A stretch of 64,000 nt of DNA from contig HG738140.1 in assembly GCA_000499405.2 (NCBI GenBank), forward strand, positions 14,199,113 through 14,263,112, written 5' to 3'. Made by a program: the position numbers and the translations under genes. The stretch comes from Onchocerca volvulus (Eukaryota > Nematoda > Chromadorea > Rhabditida > Onchocercidae). Of the stretch, positions 1 through 29,625 are shown in pieces. The notes beneath the pieces are model-generated. The model made no database searches and was not told where the DNA came from. It saw only the letters and a list, made by a program, of their open reading frames with translations. How positions within the stretch are numbered: position 1 is the first letter of the stretch; every line of letters begins with the position of its first letter.

Positions 1-704
1 AAATGAAGTGAGCTGATAAAGAAGTAACTTGGATATAATATCTCTCGAAATATAATAACCAAAAGACAATTGTCACTTGAATAATCCTATCACTTCCTTA
101 TCCTTTAAATTACTGCTTCTTTAAAATCGATAACACCATACCCACAATATTAATCATCGGACTCATTAATTGTTTAGTTCAACACTAAGGCATTTCAAAC
201 TGAAAACTTCCCTTAGGTATTTCAAATTGGACAAATAAGAAATTCCAAATGGGACTTACCTATAGTTATTACATTACTATCGAAAACATTGTTTACACAT
301 CACTATTGTTCTTTCAAAAAAAAGATCTAAATATTTAATAAAAAACTATCGCCGATCTTCTTAACCGTGACAATGACTAGGGGTTCTTGTTTCTTATCGT
401 ATTGTTATCGAAAATCTGCAGTATCTCAAACTTGGGTAATTAGACCTTTATAACAAAAACTTTGCTAACACGACAATGGACAAGAAAATAACAATATCAG
501 TAATATCAAAAACAATTCTAATGATGATATCGTCACCCAAAAGAAGATATAGATTAAATACCCGAATTTCAAATAATCTCATCCTCAGAACCGTCTTATT
601 TATAGAGGGAGGATCCTAACAGAGTATTGATCTACCAGAAAGCGCCTTTGTTAGCTCATAAGATCGCGCCTATATCGGCGCTGTATCTGCACTGCATCAC
701 AGAA
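1..704. repeat. Left arm of 0.7 kb inverted repeat
   Basis: This is the reverse complement of 3287-3991. By eye I find one substitution (around left 628 / right 3364) and one length change in a poly-A/T run (8 versus 9 bases). The arm starts at the first base of the window, so its outer end is unknown. No gene is seen in it. The other copy is the upstream region of rsr-2, so this arm may carry a second copy of that region in the opposite orientation. It could be a real recent inverted duplication or a contig-end assembly artefact. Confidence 0.95.
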
Positions 705-1001
705 AAAGATTGCAAAGCCATTTGACCTAAACTAAATAAGATATATACTTGAAGAATAAAACTTATTTTCTAGCAACCCTCGTGATTTTCAGCGACAGAA
801 GCCTTACACTTAGTACATTATACAATAGTCATTATATCTGCCAAAAATCAACAGGAAAAAACAATTAGATAGCAAGTTTCAGGCGACATCAAAAACGAAC
901 AAAATAAATTCTAATTAATTCTATTCCATCACTATCCTCTCTTCGTTCTTCTCCAATGAGTAATTAATTAAAGGCCTGATGAACAATACATATACTTATT
1001 C

Positions 1002-1103
1002 TCCGACGCACGTTTCGTAATCTCTTCTCTTCTTTTTCTTATCTTATCTTTCTTCTAATAAGATAAAAGAAAGAAGAGAAAAGATTACGAAACGTGCGTC
1101 GGA
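1002..1103. repeat. Hairpin with 46-bp arms
   Basis: Bases 1002-1047 are the reverse complement of 1058-1103 apart from three or so substitutions, leaving a loop of about 10 bases. The outer part of each arm (CCGACGCACGTTTCGTAATC and its complement) is perfectly paired and GC-richer than its surroundings. It may be a small foldback element or the remains of a palindromic transposon end. A structured RNA is possible but nothing else supports it. Confidence 0.85.
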
Positions 1104-1811
1104 ATCTCAACATTTATATCACAATATCGTATTATTTATTTTTCTTATTTTTATTCGTCGCTAATTCTATGTCGCATCATCTGATCATCTTCAATCCTCA
1201 AAATTTATGCTCTGACATTCTGTTTGAAACTACTAAATTTTGTGAACTAACGCATAAAAATATCGTATTTGAATCTAAATAGATCCTTCGATAGTTGAAA
1301 CTTTGAAGCCATCAATCTAACCACTCACCAATGATCACAAAACCCCACCCCATCCCCCTTAGAATTGATAACAAGCAACTCTATTCCCAAGCCAAGACAT
1401 CCAAGCTAGGATATTACGAAATTTCACATGCAACGATGAATGAAATAAACCGATTCACTATTCTGAGCTGGCACATATACTTATTTGTGTTCAAATGAGC
1501 AACAATATTTTAAATAAGATTTGGAGTATGTAGTAAATTGTAATGATTTGTCGCACTTAGACTGAAATAAGTTAAATCAACCTGTAAAACTTAATTTTGA
1601 GTTTTACAAAATTAAAATACTTCAGTTTCTATATCAGTCAACTCAAAATGAATGAAGAGTTTCTAGTATCATTACTGATAGTATTGAAAAATCATTGTTA
1701 TCATTAATGTTTTGATGGCAAATGTACGACATTATACATATCAGTGCAATCACTGATTGCTACAAAAGAGATAAATTAAATAAAATTAGCAAAATAAAAT
1801 CAATAAAAAAA

Positions 1812-1890
1812 AGTCTGAGAATTGTCTGAGAATGAAAAGAATTTAAGAATCTGAGAATTCTGAGAATGAGAATTTAAGTCTGAGAATTTT
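1812..1890. repeat. Short degenerate direct repeats
   Basis: The word TCTGAGAAT or close variants (TGAGAAT, TGAGAATTT) recurs about seven times in roughly 80 bases. This is a small degenerate minisatellite with no coding potential. Confidence 0.7.
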
Positions 1891-2080
1891 TTTCATATTT
1901 GCCGTTACCTTATGTCTTCTGATCGATTGAAATAAAAAATTGTCATTTAATTTAATTTTTTTGTAGTAAATTGGAAATTTAAATTTGCTCTAGTTTTAAC
2001 TTAACTTTTCCGAAAAAATTTCTTGATCAGATCAAACGATAAACAAATAATTAATTAACAAATAATGAGAAACAATTGAT

Positions 2081-2256
2081 TCAAGGCCTTCCAAGATCAA
2101 AGAATATATTAGTCCTGCTATCATTGCCGTAATTCAAATAGGTTGATATAATTTTATCACCATACATCTCTTTTCCGAATATGGGATCAAAAAGATTTCT
2201 CATTAAATTCCTACGTTCAGCAAATTTCAAGCAGGCCACTGAATGATTTGTGTGAT
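2081..2256 (-). other. Exon-like stretch, repeat-associated
   Basis: On the minus strand a good acceptor (CACTTTGCAG) at 2257 is followed by a 58-codon open frame ending in TGA at 2081. The peptide includes the segments HSVACLKFAERRNLM and NLFDPIFGKEMYGDK, which look protein-like, but I recognise no family. The junction, about 45 bases of intron side plus about 25 bases of exon side, recurs at roughly 80 percent identity on the minus strand near 15128-15195 inside a nurf-1 intron. There the frame is broken. It may be a decayed exon carried by a repeat, or the last exon of a small gene. Confidence 0.25.
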
Positions 2257-3286
2257 CTGCAAAGTGAATCAATATTATTCGCAGAATATTTTATGTTTTA
2301 CATTTAAAAATACCTAAAAATTGTCGCTATAAAAAGCATATAAATAAAGAGATAATCAAAAATTGATTTAATCGTGAAATTTATTAAATATTCTTTTTTC
2401 ATTTTTTTTTTTTGACACTATTCACATCTATAATTTCAAAAGATCTCAACGACAAACTTGGAATTTTTCATCTGAAAAATTCTTTCAATTGAAAAGTTAG
2501 CCGCTGAAATCTTTTGAAATTAATTAATGTTGGTATTGTCAATAGAAGAAAATTAACAAATTTCTGATTATTCTACGGAGTATATTTTGAAAAAAACAAT
2601 AATTTTGAGCATAAAAGATAATACTTTCGAAATGCAATTAACACAAAAGTCATGTTACCTGATTAAATTACTAAGAATTTAAGTGAAGCATAAATCACAT
2701 TTTTGTGCGAAATTTGAAATTTGAAAAATAATCAAGTTATGATGTTTACATTCTGATGCAGACATTATCATATCATATTTCTTTCCTTCATTTTATTTTG
2801 CCCATTAATTGACCTTTGTCATATTAATGTCATACAAATGATTATCATCTTTCTCATTTCTAATAGTCTTGCAATTATCTTCCAATAGCTTTCTCATTTT
2901 TAATAAAATCAAAACAAAAAGACGTGTTATGCAGAAATTAAAATTTCATTTCCTTCATTGTTTACTAATAAATAAACTTGAAAAGATATCAATAGAAAAT
3001 GTAATATTTCCATGAATAATAAATAATTTTAGTAAATGATGATATGACAGAAAAAATTGCGCAAATTGTGATATGAGAAACAGGAAATTCGAGAAAATAT
3101 GTGATTCTCCATAATGTTGTTAGAAAGTATGAAAAATTTTATAAAATTGCAACTATTAGAAAAAAAGTCATAAATTTAGCTTAATCATATTTTTAATCAT
3201 GTTGTGATATTTACGACGAGAATTTATGACTATCATTTTGAATTTGGCATAGTTCATCGCACGAATATTATCAACACTTCAACAAA

Positions 3287-3991
3287 TTCTGTGATGCAGT
3301 GCAGATACAGCGCCGATATAGGCGCGATCTTATGAGCTAACAAAGGCGCTTTCTGGTAGATCAGTACTCTGTTAGGATCCTCCCTCTATAAATAAGACGG
3401 TTCTGAGGATGAGATTATTTGAAATTCGGGTATTTAATCTATATCTTCTTTTGGGTGACGATATCATCATTAGAATTGTTTTTGATATTACTGATATTGT
3501 TATTTTCTTGTCCATTGTCGTGTTAGCAAAGTTTTTGTTATAAAGGTCTAATTACCCAAGTTTGAGATACTGCAGATTTTCGATAACAATACGATAAGAA
3601 ACAAGAACCCCTAGTCATTGTCACGGTTAAGAAGATCGGCGATAGTTTTTTATTAAATATTTAGATCTTTTTTTTTGAAAGAACAATAGTGATGTGTAAA
3701 CAATGTTTTCGATAGTAATGTAATAACTATAGGTAAGTCCCATTTGGAATTTCTTATTTGTCCAATTTGAAATACCTAAGGGAAGTTTTCAGTTTGAAAT
3801 GCCTTAGTGTTGAACTAAACAATTAATGAGTCCGATGATTAATATTGTGGGTATGGTGTTATCGATTTTAAAGAAGCAGTAATTTAAAGGATAAGGAAGT
3901 GATAGGATTATTCAAGTGACAATTGTCTTTTGGTTATTATATTTCGAGAGATATTATATCCAAGTTACTTCTTTATCAGCTCACTTCATTT
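3287..3991. repeat. Right arm of 0.7 kb inverted repeat
   Basis: Partner of 1-704. This arm ends 5 bases before the end of the presumed trans-splice acceptor of rsr-2, so it contains essentially all of that gene's proximal upstream DNA. Because the partner runs off the window, similarity may continue into rsr-2 exon 1. Confidence 0.95.
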
Positions 3992-3996
3992 TACAG
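3986..3996 (+). promoter_or_regulatory. Trans-splice acceptor of rsr-2
   Basis: The sequence CATTTTACAG ends at 3996, followed by a 10-base leader and the ATG at 4007. An acceptor this close to a start codon with no upstream exon is typical of nematode spliced-leader addition. That the leader is added here is inference. Confidence 0.6.
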
Positions 3997-4006
3997 GTCG
4001 TGCAAC

Positions 4007-5818
4007 ATGTATAATGGCATTGGATTGCAAACAGCCCGTGGATCGGGCACAAATGGATATGTACAGGCTAATATAGCAAACCTATTGCTCTCGAAGGTTT
4101 CATTTTTCAAATTCCCAATAATTTTTATGCAAATTTCATCATCTTTTTGACTTTTTTCATTCTTAAACACGAATAGTTTCTTATCAGGATCGAATGGTTA
4201 CCTAAGATGATGCTTTTTTTAACTCACTGAATAGTTTTGTCGAATGTTTCCTGCACTTGTCTCCACTTTCACCTTTTAATCATCTCCTCCTGCAAATCGA
4301 CCGATTTTCCCGTTACTAGACAAATTTTTGGCATGATGAACAAATAAAAGATAGTGAACAAAAATTCTGTTTTTTTTTTTTTTTTTTTTTTTTTTGGAGG
4401 CACGTTAAACAGTTGTGAGTTTATCCAATTTCATTCATTGAAGAAAAAATGTCATTTCAGAAACGAGTGGCATATAACTCGGAAGCTGATATTAAACGAG
4501 CCGAAGCTGAAATTAACAAACAGCCGAACAAAGAACTGCTGGAACATAACCGGAAACGCCATATCGAATTGAAATGCGCTGATTTTGAAATGCTAATGGA
4601 AAATAAAGTAAGTTTATCTAAAAATGAAGAATTTTTGCAAAGTACTGCATTCAAAGCAAAGCATTTAAAGGAAGTACTCAAAATACTACAAAGTACTCAA
4701 AACTCTAAAATTGACAGTTGTATTAAATAGTTTATTATAATTTAGCATAATTAAATTGAAAACGATGGTTTGATGGTCCACATAATAAGTCTCTTCGAAG
4801 AGCTTAAGTTATCGTGTTAAAACATGCTATTGTTTACATATATGTAGTATTAAACGAATAAGTTTGCATTATTCTTACACATAATGAAATTTTAAATGGC
4901 ATAAAATTTTCTTGTGAAGAGAGAATTTTCTTTGATATTCTTTTTAGTTTTGAAGTCGAAATGGTTTATAGATTACTTATAAATCTTAAAACTATCTAAA
5001 AAATTTTGGATTTTTAATCTATGCTTCATTCCCTAATTGGTCATCAATTTAAAAATGTATTCTCAGGCATGAAAATTTATGAATCAGAGATTTTTGAAAA
5101 TTCAGGGATTCGATGAAGCTGAAATCCAGAAGAAAGTGAATGAGTATCGGAAACTTCTTCAAAGCCAAGTGGCATCTGGAGAACTGGATATTGATGCAGA
5201 AATGGATAATCGTGATACGCATGTTCGTGCCAAAGCTGCCATAGAAAATCGTGGTCGGATGCGCGCTGCTCTTGGAATTAAAGATGATTTTGTCGAAGGA
5301 ACATCTTTCGAGAAGTTTATTTTGTTCTTTTGAATTTTTTTCCATAAAAAGCTTTAATCCAAGTTTTATATTAATCTTTACAGTAAGAAATTATGTTCAC
5401 TGTAATACAATTCACATTAATTTTTTTTTTTCCTCAATTTCATTAACAGCATTAACTGTGGAGAAAAAAATTCTTAATTTTTCGTTTGCTTTTTTTTTTT
5501 TTTTTTTTTATAATTTGAGATATTAAAATTGCTAAACCTATAATGCAGACATTTTAATGTACATTCCAATACAGTGGAAGATTTTCTCTTTTTGTCTGAA
5601 AACCTGAACACTTGCAAGGAGAATTAGAACTGTGGGAGATATGTTTAAACGAATTGAGGAGGAAATAAAAGTTAGAACTACATAGGACATATATTGCAAG
5701 TGATAATTTATTAACTTTTAGATTGAACAAAAATGCTAACTTGAAAATGGACGAAATTAAAGAAGACGATAATAAGAAAAAGAAAAAAAAGGATGACGAA
5801 GTAAATTCTTTTTCTTAA
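4007..5818 (+). CDS. rsr-2: SRRM2/Cwc21-family splicing factor (RSR-2 orthologue)
   Basis: Exons 4007-4096, 4461-4607, 5106-5314 and 5722-5818; phases agree and give 180 aa. The N-terminus [20 protein letters not shown] is the hallmark of the Cwc21/SRRM2 family, which sits at the catalytic centre of the spliceosome. The next block (about residues 31-140) carries the conserved pattern of a short helix rich in E and K, the HNRKR segment, and a GI-K-D-(F/Y)-V-E-G-(T/S)-S-F motif. C. elegans RSR-2 and human SRRM2 continue into long RS-rich tails. Here a lysine run (KKKKKK) is followed by a stop at 5816. A weak donor (GAA|GTAAAT, 5799) could extend the gene, but no RS-coding exon was found before the next gene. 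The start follows a trans-splice acceptor. It is convergent with nurf-1. Confidence 0.93.
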
Positions 5819-5955
5819 AAATTTTTTATTCGTTAATTTTTCTGCCATGAAATCTTATCTTTAAATGTCGCATAAAAAAGTTTTGTCAAATGGCAATTTG
5901 TAATCACGATTAGAAAAGAATTCCTATATTTGTAATCATTAGTTTCTAATTCATA

Positions 5956-5961
5956 AATAAA
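5956..5961 (+). terminator. Candidate poly(A) signal of rsr-2
   Basis: AATAAA lies about 140 bases after the rsr-2 stop codon, a plausible 3' UTR length for a nematode gene. This is motif evidence only, in AT-rich DNA. Confidence 0.4.
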
Positions 5962-7454
5962 TCTCAGGGAAGTTTATTTGGAAACAATTACATCAAAAAC
6001 ATGGCGGCAGCAAACATCGTTATTTGTCCATTTCTAGCAATTCTAATTACAATTTTCAGAAATTAATTTTTTCGAAAATTCAAAAACTATTGTTCATAAT
6101 TATTCGTAATGTAATTTGAATGAATAAAATCCTTCAAATTTCTGTTCTTTATCGAATAATTCACTATTTTTAGTTGTTTTTGAAATTTTAATAAAACAAA
6201 TTAATGATTATAAGGAAAGTACAATCCAACACGAAAAAATTGTTTTAAGTTTACAACAGATTGAATATGTAATGCGAGAAACATTCCAAATATTCAGATA
6301 GAATGAATGCTTTTCTTATGAAAATTAAAAAATACAATGAAATTAAAAAATGAAAAATTCCCAATTCGTAATTAAGCTAAGAATTATCAAAACTCATAAT
6401 AATCATAACACTTCACAAAAATTTTTCTTGTAAAATTGTCATTTTCAACTTTTTAAATTTACAATTTAATTGATACTTGATTTATGACTTTGACAGAGTC
6501 GATACTTATTTTATTAATCTGCTCGATGAATAATTGAATTCATATCAAGAAGATAATTGACATATCGCCTATAGCAAACAATTTTAATGAGTAAATAGCG
6601 AACGCTTTTAATGATTCAATTAATTTTTAAACAAAAAATAGTATTGGGATAATAAAATTACGAACAAATTATCAGTACTGAATATTTGGGCACAGAATGA
6701 ATCATTTTAGTTGCGTTTGATTATTGAAATAAAAAAAATCCACTCGCAATTATATGTTCGGGAAAATCTTAATTGAGTACTTTTACACATTCAAATCTGG
6801 TCCTTTTTTTTTTCAAAAATTTCAAAATATCGAAAGATCAAGAAAGTCTTGATTTGTTGAATATGTCAGATGTTAGTCTTTCATAAGAACAGCCAAGATA
6901 TTGTGATTATAGTATTGTGTGATAACGATCGAAACCATTATTATTATTTCTAATCAACAATAATTTGCCATAATTAAATTCAAAGCAAACTGAAACAAAA
7001 CTTAACTTTCATTTCACTTTCACCGAAGAAGTTTAACATCCAGTGATATAATAAAGGAGAGAGAAATAAGGCTTCTAAGAAATATACATACCAAAAAAGT
7101 CATCACCCAATTTAGGAAAAACGAAATATAGTATAAGAAATAAAACTAAATTACTTAATTGTTTTAAGAAAAAGTTTGAAATAGAGAGATAGAAAGATAA
7201 GGCACTGATACTGATTGAAGTGTGATTTATAGTTCGGTCTTCTAATTCTAGCTAATCGCGAGTAAATTTGAAATATTTTACAATATCCATTTCTCAATTG
7301 TTTTTCATGAGTTCCTTCTCTTTTCTTACTACCTTTTTACCAAATACTTTTCGGCCAATATTTTCAGGAAAAAATTTCATTTTCAACCCTTCCAATGAAA
7401 AACGACACATCGGGAATAGAAATAACAGGGAAAATTTTTGCAAATTGAAAAAAA

Positions 7455-8108
7455 CTGAGACAAGCGAAATAAAAATTTAGGCTAGCATAAATATTTTTTT
7501 CAAGAATAAATGACTTTCGAGCAAGGATAACAAATTCATGACAAGTTTGCTAACTCTGAAAGAGAATCATAACAAAATACAAAAGACTTGATAATTTCCG
7601 CAATTCGCAATATAATGCAATTCCAGTCATATTTCTATCGTAAATATCCCACTTCATTGATTGAAATTATCAGTTAAACTAATGAATAACATAGAAGAGA
7701 TATAAATAAGAAAAATGAAGAAAACACAATGGAAAATAATGCATAATAGGATATCATCAGCAATCGGTCTACCTCTGTCCATGTTACTTCATCTGATCTC
7801 AATTACTTATGCATTATTTTCCACTACTTGTGTTGTTTTCGTTATTTTTCTTATTTATATCTCTTCTGTATTATTCATTAGTTTAACTGATAATTTCAAC
7901 CAACAACGTGTGATATTTCCGATGAAAATATGACTGAAATTGTATTATATTGAGAAATACGGAATTGTAAAGTCTTTTATATTTTGTTATGGTTCTCTTT
8001 CAAAGTTAAGAAGCTTCTCATGAATTTGCTAACTTTATTCCGATTCGAAAATCATTTATTCCTTAAAAAAATATTTGTGTTAATTTAAATTTTTATTTCG
8101 CTTGTCCC
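7455..8108. repeat. Long imperfect foldback repeat
   Basis: About 7455-7747 is the imperfect reverse complement of about 7807-8108 (the best stretch, ATCAGTTAAACTAATGAATA and its complement, is perfectly matched), around a loop of about 60 bases. Similarity fades outward. This is the structure of a MITE or other foldback DNA element. It has no coding capacity, and terminal duplications could not be fixed by eye. Confidence 0.8.
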
Positions 8109-8682
8109 AAATTTTTGTTTCATCTATTCTGTTTCACCAAACTCATTTACTAGAAAATACACCATACCAGTTTCAGTAAAGTTAAAACTGAATTTATAAA
8201 ATATATTTGCATCTCAAAAACTGAAGAAATAAAATTCCGAAGAAAAATTTGATTGGAAACCTCGACTCCCCTTTCTTGTCTAATTTTCACAAATATTTCC
8301 AGATAAAAGAGCAAAACATCACGAAAACATAGAAATTTCATATATAAATCGAGTCAAATAAGCAAATAAACAAAGCAGAAAAGAAACAATAGTAATTTAT
8401 TAACATGAATTAATGAAAAAGAAATGTAAAAAAAATTTAATCAGTAGAGATCGACAAATGAATTTCGGAATCCCCATCCATACTTCGTGAACTACTTACC
8501 ATTTTGTTGAGCATTTATATTTGACTACTTTTTTGTGACTGAACTTTCCTGGAACATTTTACAATCTAATATACTCATCTATAAATTGCATTATTGCTAT
8601 AACAAAAATTCCAAATTTAATACATTTTTTCTTATTCAGTGAAATTAAAAATTCATTCGCATAATAAGTCTAATAGAAAACT

Positions 8683-8688
8683 TTTATT
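8683..8688 (-). terminator. Candidate poly(A) signal of nurf-1
   Basis: AATAAA on the minus strand about 140 bases after the nurf-1 stop codon. Motif evidence only. Confidence 0.35.
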
Positions 8689-8823
8689 ATCTATTGATAT
8701 TTTCTTTCAGTTCTATTTTGCTCATGAATATTTTGATATTTTTTTTAATCATTATTTTGATCCTAATCCCTTTTCTTTTAAAATTTGCAAAAGCCTACTG
8801 CATTTATCTCTTAGTTTTTCATT

Positions 8824-28155
<19,332 letters not shown>

Positions 28156-29625
28156 TTTGCTTTAGCGAGGAAATTTTTTAGAATTTCACCTCAACTGCTG
28201 CACAGTTAATGTCTATATATCTCGTAAAATGCTGAAATAATACTGGCTGGAATTACGTGATGGATATTTCGAATGAATACTCCGAATGAACGTAGCATGC
28301 AGACTTCCTCGCGATCTTATGAAAAGCGTAGTATTGCCACGTATGCTATAATTTCATGCGTCTTTATGCAATAACAAATTTCCCACACATCTAAAATAGC
28401 CTACGGGTCAACGAGGGTGACCTCACGTGGCGAGGAAGAAGCTATCATGTGAGAAAAATAGGAATCTATTCTATTCATATCTTCTCTATAATACAAAATT
28501 TCTAAAAAAATGTGCCATGAAATCGTAGCACAAATGTATAACAAAATTGCAAACATAATATAGTTGTTACTATTGAAATGAAGCATATGTATTGGCATAA
28601 AATCATTCGGAGATCATGTATGTTCTTTCCGGATTGCAAACGCATGCCAGCGTGCAAGAAATGCACGCAATAAATACATGAAAAGTTTTGTAAGAGGGAA
28701 AAGTGCTTCGGTTGTTTGAAGAGATATAGACTTTGGTTGGTATCGGGAAATCTCGGGAAACTTTAGGTAGAAATGTAGAAGGTAAGACGGATGAATGATT
28801 GGCTTGGACAAAATGTCTCCATCACCCATACCCAACATATACACACACTCTGAATGCTGCCTGGCTGACTGTGCACATTTCGAAATTGCACAGAGCACTC
28901 AAACTAATCGATAGATGTGTGAGTGTCTGCGCATACAATTGCATATACGGCTCATACAGCGCCATTTCATCGGTGGAAAATTCCCAAAGTTATCCGAGAA
29001 AACTCACACCGGACCATTCCGGATCCGGTTCAGGAAATAGTCCGGGCCTCGAAATCAGTTCCGTTCATTGTAATTTACATGAAAACTTTGTCAAGATTAC
29101 GATCCCTTTCGTTGTGGGACCGTGAAAAAGTGAAATTGCGGCGGTATGATTTTAAATATGAATTCTTGAGGGTTTTCTTTCCAATTTCGAGATTGATTTA
29201 GGTTTATAAGGTAATTCCGGAATTAGTTTTTGGATACTTGGATCAGAAAGGTCAATTGTTTGGTCTGACAAATTATATCTTTTTTTGAAGTGTTATTTAA
29301 ATTTCCATTTTAAATCATAAGATTTTGATTACTTTCAAGAAATGGTGTAATTTTATTTTTGGGTATATGGAATGGAATAGTACATGATAATTTTTGTTAG
29401 TAATCGTTTCATTCAAAGGAATCGAGCAGTACTGCAAGTTATACCGGAACTAAATCGCGCTCGATATGAATGTATCTGAAGTATTGGTTGCCTAGAAATA
29501 AATTTAAAAAGAATGATCGGAAATGATTCTTACATTATTATTTATCTTTATTAATACGTGAAAAATCGGGGTTGAGGTTGGAAAAATATATTTTATCTTA
29601 TGATGTACATTGAAGGAAGTGTGTT
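28156..29625. promoter_or_regulatory. Shared upstream region of divergent genes
   Basis: The 1.47 kb between the start codons of nurf-1 (-) and the coiled-coil gene (+) must hold both promoters. It is less AT-rich than the other intergenic DNA, especially 28380-28440 and 28850-29140. Open frames inside it (for example 28614-28898 minus and 28799-29125 plus) lack recognisable similarity and fitting splice sites. No clear trans-splice acceptor precedes either ATG. Confidence 0.55.
28405..28429 (+). promoter_or_regulatory. DR4-type half-sites beside an E-box
   Basis: GGGTCA and GGGTGA are direct repeats separated by exactly four bases (ACGA), the arrangement bound by some nuclear receptors, followed after three bases by CACGTG, an E-box core. 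It lies 250 bases upstream of the nurf-1 start. Binding is inference from motif form only. Confidence 0.3.

Larger units (their letters stand above)
705..3286. other. Spacer of inverted repeat, no clear gene
   Basis: AT-rich spacer between the two arms. It contains a strong hairpin (1002-1103), a run of short direct repeats (about 1812-1890) and one exon-like stretch on the minus strand (2081-2256). No conserved coding sequence was recognised. Open frames such as the one at 1094-1282 are short, have no matching splice sites and look like chance. Confidence 0.6.
5819..8823. other. Convergent intergenic region
   Basis: 3' flanks of rsr-2 (+) and nurf-1 (-). It contains the long foldback at 7455-8108. 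No RS-rich or other conserved coding segment was found on either strand. Open frames at 7268-7480, 7715-7933 and 8150-8341 lie in or beside the foldback arms and are not supported. Confidence 0.6.

Noticed and set aside
1094..1282. 62-codon open frame in the palindrome spacer
   Set aside because: It overlaps the hairpin arm, is dominated by F/L/I/S codons and has no splice sites or recognisable similarity.
7715..7933. 72-codon hydrophobic frame
   Set aside because: It lies across the loop and arm of the foldback; the openness follows from the repeat and AT content.
28614..28898. 94-codon minus-strand frame upstream of nurf-1
   Set aside because: No similarity, no splice sites linking it to nurf-1, and the nurf-1 N-terminus at 28155 is already family-like.
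28799..29125. 108-codon plus-strand frame in the divergent promoter
   Set aside because: GC-richer DNA makes longer frames likely; no similarity or fitting splice sites were seen.
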